Positions 6,030-12,900 of a stretch of 23,886 nt of DNA are shown here, piece by piece. Numbering within the stretch: position 1 is the stretch's first letter; each line of letters opens with the position of its first letter. The stretch is taken from positions 1-23,886 of IMG/VR virus record IMGVR_UViG_3300026484_000266; one strand, 5' to 3'. Source of the stretch: a virus. The notes under the pieces were generated by a model, which saw nothing but the letters and a program-made list of their open reading frames with translations, searched no databases and was not told the origin of the DNA. The position numbers and the translations under genes were made by a program.

Positions 6030-6065
6030 AAAAAGAGGGATTAAAGGGTTGCCCCGTCTCCCTCT
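6030..6065 (-). terminator. Intrinsic terminator after the EF-hand coiled-coil gene
   Basis: On the - strand AGAGGGA (6065-6059) pairs exactly with TCCCTCT (6040-6034) around an 18-base loop, then Ts run to 6030. The loop contains the stop codon of the gene at 6041-6613. The next gene starts only 15 bp downstream, so partial read-through is likely. Confidence 0.65.
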
Positions 6066-6613
6066 TCTGCATTAAATCCAAATATATCTTCTACTTCTTT
6101 TATAACAGCTTCATAATTTACATTTACAAGTGTTTCTATATCACTTTTTGTAAAATAGTTAGTTGAAAGTTCTGCTTTAACACCTGCAACATCATCTTCA
6201 ACTCTACTAACTCTAATTTCAAGAGCTTTAACTCTTTCAATTACATCGTCAATTGCTTTGTTAAGCGCTTCTTCAACACTTTTAATGTTTTCAGCATTTG
6301 TTGCTACGTCTTTTGCTACTGCATCAATATTAGATTGTAGCGCTGTAAATTTAGCAAGAATTTCCTCAGGAGTAATTTCCCCATTTTCATCTATGTCAAA
6401 TACTTTTGCAAAAGAATCAGCGTACGCTTTTATTTTTTCAAGTTCTTCACCAAGTCCTTCAATTCCACTTAGCTCGTCAACAATTGCTTGTTTCAATTCT
6501 TCTTTTGTTGTATTAATTTGTGCGTCTGTGTAGCGTTTTGATGCGTTTGCAATCCCTTTCGCTACGTAGATTAATTTTTCTTGTAGTAATGCTTGTAATT
6601 CTTCTCTTGTCAT
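6041..6613 (-). CDS. Coiled-coil tail fibre protein with EF-hand loop, 190 aa
   Basis: Most of the protein is coiled coil (residues about 4-65 and 88-155, e.g. IKSVEEALNKAIDDVIERVKALE). This is typical of fibre shafts. Between them is a clear EF-hand loop: D73-I-D75-E-N77-G78-E-I80-T-P-E-E84, flanked by helical sequence. It matches the 12-residue calcium-binding pattern at positions 1, 3, 5, 6, 8 and 12. The last 35 residues (FTKSDIETLVNVNYEAVIKEV) are shorter helices. I infer a trimeric fibre or stalk whose bend could be stabilised by calcium. Start: ATG at 6613 with AAAGGAG. It is flanked by terminators on both sides, suggesting its level is set separately. Confidence 0.75.
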   Translation of the reverse strand: MTREELQALLQEKLIYVAKGIANASKRYTDAQINTTKEELKQAIVDELSGIEGLGEELEKIKAYADSFAKVFDIDENGEITPEEILAKFTALQSNIDAVAKDVATNAENIKSVEEALNKAIDDVIERVKALEIRVSRVEDDVAGVKAELSTNYFTKSDIETLVNVNYEAVIKEVEDIFGFNAEEGDGATL

Positions 6614-6636
6614 TTAAACTCCTTTATTTTTTAATT

Positions 6637-6675
6637 AGTGGGTACACCCACTAAAAAGAAGGCAAAACCTTCTTT
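6637..6675 (-). terminator. Tandem hairpins, intrinsic terminator
   Basis: Read on the - strand, AAAGAAGG (6675-6668) pairs with CCTTCTTT (6662-6655) around TTTTG, followed by TT. A second perfect hairpin follows: AGTGGGT (6652-6646) / ACCCACT (6643-6637). The first should terminate transcripts from the upstream late genes. The second may add stability or mark the 5' end of a downstream transcript. Confidence 0.7.
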
Positions 6676-6685
6676 ATGGTAAGTG

Positions 6686-6898
6686 TTAATCTAAAAGCTT
6701 TAAAGCTTCTTCTAATACTTCTTCTCTTAAATTATTTCTTTTTGATTTTACAACTTTTTTTAAGATTTCTTTTGTAGTTTTATTATCCACTCCATCTTTT
6801 TTACAGTTTAATAATACATCTAATCCCTCCGTTATTAAATATTTTACAAGGATAGGATTATTTTTTATTAATTGTAAGATAAAATTTATAATAAACAT
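6686..6898 (-). CDS. Hypothetical protein, 70 aa
   Basis: No family is recognised. Residues 1-30 are hydrophobic and helical (FIINFILQLIKNNPILVKYLITEGLDVLL). They are too interrupted for a clear membrane anchor but could associate with the membrane. The rest is Lys/Glu-rich helix (KEILKKVVKSKRNNLREEVLEEALKLL). It has a strong ribosome-binding site (GAGGAG, 8 bases before the ATG at 6898). It is followed by the terminator at 6637-6675 and preceded by the DUF1353 gene. It may be a small lysis- or tail-associated protein, but nothing in the sequence decides this. Confidence 0.65.
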   Translation of the reverse strand: MFIINFILQLIKNNPILVKYLITEGLDVLLNCKKDGVDNKTTKEILKKVVKSKRNNLREEVLEEALKLLD

Positions 6899-6917
6899 TT
6901 TATTCTCCTCAAATATT

Positions 6918-7250
6918 TTATTTTTTATACCTAACTTTGTGGTATATCCTAACTGCGTAGTAAAACAGACATCTTGTAATTTTACTAATTCCTATTTCTT
7001 CTAAACATTCTTTTAAATACTTGTCTGCTTTCTTAAACTCTCTTTTATCACAAAGATAATCATGTATTATTACACAAGGCAAATAATCTGTACGATTTGG
7101 AGGGTAAATACACCAAAAAAATCGGGGTATTGTAGCTCCGTCTGTTTTAAAATTTTTTGGAATTATTAAATCTTTATATTTAACTTCTTTTAAAAGTTTA
7201 AATTTATGGTTTTTTAATGGTTGTAATTTAAAGTCACTATATTTAAGCAT
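6918..7250 (-). CDS. DUF1353 family protein, 110 aa
   Basis: The family signature is clear: IIPKNFKTDGATIPRFFW (residues 29-46), then a Pro-Pro-Asn-Arg segment, then VIIHDYLCD (60-68). The matched pattern is 'vP-x-gF-x-T-D-x-A-S/T-I-P-R ... H-D-x-L'. The family is common in tailed phages and small mobile elements near lysis or tail genes, and its biochemical role is not established. Conserved D37, R43, H63 and D64 could form an active or metal site, which is inference. The gene begins 2 bp after the stop of the preceding gene with a weak AAGTGAG site, so translational coupling is likely. Confidence 0.85.
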   Translation of the reverse strand: MLKYSDFKLQPLKNHKFKLLKEVKYKDLIIPKNFKTDGATIPRFFWCIYPPNRTDYLPCVIIHDYLCDKREFKKADKYLKECLEEIGISKITRCLFYYAVRIYHKVRYKK

Positions 7251-7252
7251 TA

Positions 7253-7702
7253 TTACTCACTTAATAACTTTATCAGTTCATTCACACTTTGTGCTTCAAG
7301 TGTTTTACCAATTTTTTCTGAATAACTTGCAATATTGTTTATTACCGCATCTAATACATTATTTAAAAGCTTACTATCACTATAACCTGCATTTGCAAGC
7401 GCTAACATTTTGTTATATGCATTTTTCTCTAAATCTGTCAAATTGTCTAAATTAGGACTTTGCGCATTTATAATTTTTACAAGCAGAGTAATAGCTTTTG
7501 AGTTAGACGCAGATAAACCTGTAAAATTTTTAGCAGTTTTTTTTACTTCTTGTCCTATTAACCAATTAAAAGTATCTATTGTAGCTGCTCTTAACTCCTC
7601 TAAATCAGAAGGAATATTCCAATTTTTGTTTCCTTCTTCATCGTAATAATAAGGTTCTATATTTGTATGAATTAAATTGTTTAATTTTATTTGTTTAATC
7701 AT
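7253..7702 (-). CDS. Hypothetical tail-region protein, 149 aa
   Basis: No family is recognised. An N-terminal 35 residues are beta-like and aromatic (IKLNNLIHTNIEPYYYDEEGNKNWNIP). The rest is helical and Ala/Leu/Asn-rich (LEELRAATIDTFNWLIGQEVKK, DNLTDLEKNAYNKMLALANAG). The pattern could be a chaperone or fibre-attachment protein with a helical bundle. Start: ATG at 7702 with AAGGAGAG. It sits between the beta-helix fibre gene and DUF1353, a usual place for fibre-assembly proteins in siphoviruses. I infer a virion or assembly role with low certainty. Confidence 0.7.
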   Translation of the reverse strand: MIKQIKLNNLIHTNIEPYYYDEEGNKNWNIPSDLEELRAATIDTFNWLIGQEVKKTAKNFTGLSASNSKAITLLVKIINAQSPNLDNLTDLEKNAYNKMLALANAGYSDSKLLNNVLDAVINNIASYSEKIGKTLEAQSVNELIKLLSE

Positions 7703-7712
7703 TTACTCTCCT

Positions 7713-8570
7713 TCATGAACTGAAATTAATATTTGAGATTACATTTATAGGGTTTCCACTATCAGAATCTCTTTTAAGTCCGTGAAGTAAATCTAAATAA
7801 GATAATGATGAACCATCTCGCTTGTTTCCCAAAGAGTAATTTGTAAATGATACTCTATATGTTCCATCATCATTTCCTATTAAATAACTATCAGTATTCT
7901 CCCCGTTACACAATACACTATAATCTTCATTATAATAGTCATTTTTATAATAATGTATTAAATCATACATTTGCCTATTTGAAGCCTTAGCAAATGGGGT
8001 ATCTCCTATTTTTACTGTGCAATGTTCCAAAGTTATTTGTCCACCAGTTGTACCTCCCCATCTTAAAAAGAGACCAACTTCGTGCGATGATGACAGTGAA
8101 GCATCTATATAATTAGCAGTTTGGAACGTTACTCTATAAGCAAAAAATGCTGCATTTTGTAATATTATTCCGTTTGTAGCATTATAATTTGTACCATAAT
8201 AATCCTGAACGTAGCACTTATTTCTAACCACTGGTTTGGTAGTCGTGTCCGTAGAACTACCAAATAACCTTATAAGTTTATTTTTTATAAAAATATTATC
8301 ATCTATTATAAAATCTTCACTGCCAAGCAGATAGATTTCACCACATCCTCCAACAGGAATACTATCAATTGCTTTTTTTAGTGTTTTGAAAGGCTTATCT
8401 TTGCTACCATCATTATCATCATTTCCATTTCCAGCATCCACATAAAATGTTTTGTCCATATTCTCTGTGAGAGTCAATCCATGAATTAAATCAGCATCAA
8501 GTCCGCTTCCCACACCACCATCACTCCAAGTTCCATCTGCTCTTTTCATTAAAGTTTTATTTTGTCCCAT
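7713..8570 (-). CDS. Tail fibre with right-handed beta-helix-like domain, 285 aa
   Basis: The N-terminal part (ADGTWSDGGVGSGLDADLIHG, residues 11-31) matches the repeat found before 'LDADLLDG' in many phage fibres. Residues about 41-80 read TFYVDAGNGNDDNDGSKD, then FKTLKKAID and GGCGEIYLLG. This is the entry signature of pectate-lyase-like beta-helices, where a 'YVd...G-x-D-x-x-D-G...P-F-x-T-l-x-x-A' segment precedes parallel beta coils. The middle has more coil-like repeats (e.g. GLFLRWGGTTGGQITLEHC). It could bind or cleave surface sugars. No catalytic residues can be named, so depolymerase activity is only possible. SD GAGGTG precedes the ATG at 8570, and the start overlaps nothing but abuts the previous stop. 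Confidence 0.78.
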   Translation of the reverse strand: MGQNKTLMKRADGTWSDGGVGSGLDADLIHGLTLTENMDKTFYVDAGNGNDDNDGSKDKPFKTLKKAIDSIPVGGCGEIYLLGSEDFIIDDNIFIKNKLIRLFGSSTDTTTKPVVRNKCYVQDYYGTNYNATNGIILQNAAFFAYRVTFQTANYIDASLSSSHEVGLFLRWGGTTGGQITLEHCTVKIGDTPFAKASNRQMYDLIHYYKNDYYNEDYSVLCNGENTDSYLIGNDDGTYRVSFTNYSLGNKRDGSSLSYLDLLHGLKRDSDSGNPINVISNINFSS

Positions 8571-8571
8571 A

Positions 8572-9051
8572 TTACACCTCTTCTATTCCAAGATTTCCAT
8601 CGTCTATAAATAAACGCCATTTTTTAGTGTTATCATTTCTATCTATAATAATAAGCCCATAAATATCTTTTGTAAATTCTATATCCCCATAAACTTGTCC
8701 GCCATTTGTTGTTAAAATTTGTATCCATTTATCAGAAGTATCTGGTTGTTCACCAGTATTATCTTCTATTGCAAAATAAGGTTTTTCATTATAAACTACA
8801 CTATCTCCTTTATAATAATTTATTTCACTACTCCATTTTCCTTTAAAGTTTATAGATGTAAGTGCATTTGTAGCACTTACATTTATCCATTTAATAGCTG
8901 TATTCATTTGTGCTATGAATGAATTTAATTCCCCCGCCCAATTTGGGAGTGTATTTAAAAATTTATCAGCAGTGTCTATAAAGTCAGTATCATATCTACC
9001 TGCTACAATAGGTAAAGGAGAGATAGTTTGTACTAATAAAGGTAAACTCAT
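8572..9051 (-). CDS. Tail fibre or tip protein with carbohydrate-binding module, 159 aa
   Basis: Residues 1-60 resemble the N-terminus of short fibres that start 'MSLPLLVQTISPLPIVAGR' and then 'FIDTADKFLNTLPNWAGELN', a helical attachment region. Residues about 70-112 match a ChiC/CBM5/12-type carbohydrate-binding motif: GKWSSEINYYKGDSVVYNEK then PYFAIEDNTGEQPDTSDKW, with the typical W...Y-x-x-G-x-x-V-x-Y order. The last 45 residues form a beta-rich tail. The gene overlaps its upstream neighbour by 4 bp (ATGA), so it is probably expressed with it. I infer a receptor-contacting fibre component; the sugar is not predictable. Confidence 0.8.
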   Translation of the reverse strand: MSLPLLVQTISPLPIVAGRYDTDFIDTADKFLNTLPNWAGELNSFIAQMNTAIKWINVSATNALTSINFKGKWSSEINYYKGDSVVYNEKPYFAIEDNTGEQPDTSDKWIQILTTNGGQVYGDIEFTKDIYGLIIIDRNDNTKKWRLFIDDGNLGIEEV

Positions 9052-9920
9052 ATTAATCCCCTTAATGTTAAATTTAAATCAGTTACCACTGGGGTATTGA
9101 TTATAAAACTAAAATTTTCATAATAACCATATAGAAATAATTCTCTATAATCTTCACAAGAAGTCGCTAAATATAAAACAGGTTTAGCTCTTATTTTGAT
9201 AAGTCTTTGTTTTGTTGTATTAAAATCTGTATTTTTTAACAAAACTTTACAATCTATTGTATCTCTATATTTTCCTTGTTTTAAATAAATATTACCATTT
9301 TCATCTACTTCTTTTTTACTATAATCATCAATCCCACTTCTAATCCCTGTTAACGTTATTCCTAAATCTTGTTTATAACCAATAAGAACAACACCAACAC
9401 TTGCTTTCTCTGCTCTTTTAATTACTAGTTTTATTTTTCCTTGAAAGACAAAAGGAAAATCTGAATAAAATTTTGTTTTATATTCTAAATCAGTAAAAAA
9501 GTAATCTTTCCAATTACTAATACCTGCAATTGCACTTTCTTCTTTTGTCATAATAAGATTATCATTTGCATCATAGAGTTCTAAATAAACACTACTAGCA
9601 GTTACATTTATTAATCCAATCCCATTTGCTTTGTTTATTTCAAACCACATTTCTAAATCATTTTCATCATCTTCTGTTGTAGTATTAATATATTCATCAA
9701 TACACCTATAAGGATTGGTATAACTTATAAACGCCCAATTAATATTATCGTCTGCTGGTTCAGTATCGTTTTCATCAATTACACTTTCCCAAATTTTGTT
9801 TTTGTAGATGACTTTATCCCCTTTATTATAAGTAGTATCTGCATCCCAATCTGGGTAATCTTCAACAGGAGCAGAAGAGGAGAGTAAAGTAAATCTATTT
9901 TCACAATTAAGATAATACAT
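9048..9920 (-). CDS. Carbohydrate-binding distal tail protein, 290 aa
   Basis: The N-terminus carries another carbohydrate-binding module: DWDADTTYNKGDKVIYKNKIWES then DTEPADDNINW (about residues 23-63). The middle (about 85-200) is beta-sandwich-like. The C-terminal region (VLLKNTDFNTTKQRLIKIRAK, then PVLYLATSCEDY and LFLYGYYENFSFIIN) is a common end for proteins encoded just after the tape measure in siphoviruses, where they form or decorate the tail tip. It overlaps the tape measure gene by 14 bp. I infer a distal tail or tail-tip protein that contacts cell-surface glycans. The family position is well supported; the exact tip role is not. Confidence 0.78.
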   Translation of the reverse strand: MYYLNCENRFTLLSSSAPVEDYPDWDADTTYNKGDKVIYKNKIWESVIDENDTEPADDNINWAFISYTNPYRCIDEYINTTTEDDENDLEMWFEINKANGIGLINVTASSVYLELYDANDNLIMTKEESAIAGISNWKDYFFTDLEYKTKFYSDFPFVFQGKIKLVIKRAEKASVGVVLIGYKQDLGITLTGIRSGIDDYSKKEVDENGNIYLKQGKYRDTIDCKVLLKNTDFNTTKQRLIKIRAKPVLYLATSCEDYRELFLYGYYENFSFIINTPVVTDLNLTLRGLI

Positions 9921-12900
9921 TTATTCCTTCCTCCTCAATTTTTTGTAAAAGTCTATGCATTTTTTGTTGCACTATCAATTGTTCTTTTAATAATGTATTT
10001 GTTGTTTGTAATTCTTTAATGCTTAATTCATAGGACATTAAATTTACTTGTACTGGTTGTGTTACAATTGTAGGAATTTGTAAATTTCCATTTATCCTTC
10101 CATTTTCTAACCATTTAAATAATTCAGGATACCTTTTTAGCATCCATTTAGGAGCAACCCATTCATTTTCATGAACTACCCCCGCAACTTTTTCTCCTGT
10201 TGCATCTTTATAAGTCCCCGCTCCTGTATATCCACCTTCTGCAAAGCCGAATTTATGAAATACTCTATGGATACCATGTGTAACTGAATGTGTAAGACTA
10301 TGTACATTTTTAATTGCATTTGTTACAATATGTCCTGTTAATGCTAAAACATTTCCTCCAATATTTGCTAAACCTCCTTGCAACGTGCTTAAAGAATTTT
10401 TAATAATACCTATTGCACTTTGTACTACTGTTTTTAACAAATCATCAAATTTCCCACTAAAAGTACTTAACATAGTAGATAAAGTAGAAGTTATTTTTCC
10501 ACCAATATTATTTAATCCTAAAAACAAAGGCTTAAACCAACCAAAGAAACCTCTTAACATAGTAGATAAAGTAGAAGTTATTTTTCCACCAATATTATTT
10601 AATCCTAAAAACAAAGGCTTAAACCAACCAAAGAAACCTCTTAATGTATCTAAAATAGCACGAGTAATGTCTAACATAGGGAATAAAATATTAACAATAT
10701 CAGTCATTTGTGAATTTAAAGTTGTAGTTAAAAATCCTAATAACTTTTCTACTAAATTTCTTGTGTCTTTTATTACTTCCAAAGTTTTTAACTCAGGGTC
10801 TTGTAATGCCTCAACTTGTGCGTCTGGTAAAGCAATAGCATTTGAAGTATTTTCCATAATTGCTTTCAAATAGTCTTTTGTACTCATTTGTTTTATATTT
10901 TCTAACGCTGTAATAATCTTATCATTAGCTTTTATTCCGGCCGCTTCTTGATAAGCTTTAACTCTATTTAAAAGCTCATCATAACTAATACTTCCTTTTT
11001 CATACTCTTGAATTGCTTTTGCGGCATCTGCTTGTAATGTTATTTCATCAGAACTTGTATCTTCTCCAATACCTTTTTTTAAAGTTACGATATATTTTGT
11101 TAATGAAATATTAGCCTTATTTTGTTGTGTAATTAATTTAGATACTATTTGTATGCTTTCTTTTAATTTAGAATTTAATGCATCAACAGCAATACCATAT
11201 TTGTTTAAATTTTTAAAATCTGTCAATTTATTTATATCTTGTGTAGTTGCTATTATGCTTTCTACTGCTTTTTTACTTTGTGCTAAAATATTTTGAACCA
11301 ATTCCGTTAAACCATTTTTACTTAAATCATCAGTGTATTTTTTTACTTCTTCAATAGCTTCTTTTCTTCTTTGTAGAGCATAAGTATTAGTGCCTGTAAT
11401 TTCATCATAAATATTACGATAATCATCTATATTCTTATAAATAGAATTTGCTAAGTCTACTAAATCATCAACAAAAGTTTGAAGCGCTTGTTTCATATTT
11501 TCAACAGATTGTACAAATTCTTTTTGAAAAGTAGTAAATCCCGTAGCTTCATCCGCCCATTTTTGAGCGTTCATAGCCATGTTTAAACCTTGTAAAACAG
11601 CCCCACCATCAAACCAAGCCGAAGCTGTAAAACCAGCGGCAATACTTCCAGTCTCCAAAGCAGTTTGAATATTTTCTTTATATTTTTTTGAACGCTTCAT
11701 TAATTCATAATTTTGTAAATATGTTTCTTTTTTAGCGTAAAAATCTTTCAAATCACTTTTAAGTTTTGCTAATTGTCCAAAGCCCTCATAACCAAAAAGA
11801 GTATACACTTTACTTCTAAATTGTTCATCTCTACTTTGTTTGTTATACATATCAATATGTGGTTGATAATGTTTTCTAATTAAATTGTATTGATTTTCAA
11901 ATAATGTACTTAATAATTTTTGTGTATTAGTTACTAAAAAACCAGCTATTGCACCTTCTTTTCCATAATTTTTAGCTAAGTGTTTACTTACCCCAGTAAA
12001 AAATGAATTAAAATCATTACTATTCATAAAAATCATTAAAGCAGAAGCAAAATTCTTTGCACTTTCTTTTCCAAAGGACTTAGCTAAATCTTTATAAGCT
12101 TTATAAGTGTTATCATCAAACCCTAATTGTTTTTGTTCTATTTTTTCTAATTGCCTAGTATTCCAAGCATCCAAATCTTTCAAAGCTTGTTTCAATTTTT
12201 CCCCACTAAAACCAGCTTCAATTGCTTTTTTCTTTATCTCATATGCTTTTGCTTGTGCTCCATATAAATCAGTAGGGGTTAAAGCTTTCTGAATTTCTTT
12301 ATAAGCTTTTTGAGCTTTCTTATATAAGTTATCATAAGCTTTATTTTGTTTATTTAAAATTTCAACTTTTTTACTTTCATAAACAAGATTTAATTCATTT
12401 AATGCTTTTTGTCTTAATAAAACATCTTGAATTTGATTTACTTTTTTTAGTTGTTGTTGATACCATTCTTTTATTTTTTCATTATCAGGCAATACATTAA
12501 TATAAAGATTATGAATTTGTTGATATAATGCTAAATCATTATTTTTTGTATTTTTTATAGTACTTCTTGTATGCCTTGCACTTTTTTGTTTTTCATGTAA
12601 TCTTAATCTTAATTGCTCTAATTTAACAATTTTTTGATAAAAAGAATATAATTTTTCAACAACAATTAATTCTTCTTTATTTAAAGATTTCCCTTTAAAT
12701 ACTCCTGTTGTTAAAATTTTTTGTAATTCCGTTGAAGCTTTTAAAGGGTCTTTACTTTTTACATCCTCATACAAAGAAGTTTTAAAATGCTTACTAACTT
12801 CTTTTATTTCTGTTAAATATTTACTAATAGCTTTTTGTTGTCTATTTATAAATTTATCTAAAATACTATTTAATTCAACAATTTCTTTTTTATCAATCAT

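Noticed and set aside
6258-6533. 91-codon + strand frame
   Set aside because: Antisense shadow of the coiled-coil fibre gene, with composition (Ser/Ala runs) expected from that overlap.
10385-10873. 162-codon frame on the + strand
   Set aside because: It is the complement of the tape measure gene, mirrors the duplicated block, and lacks a ribosome-binding site or promoter.
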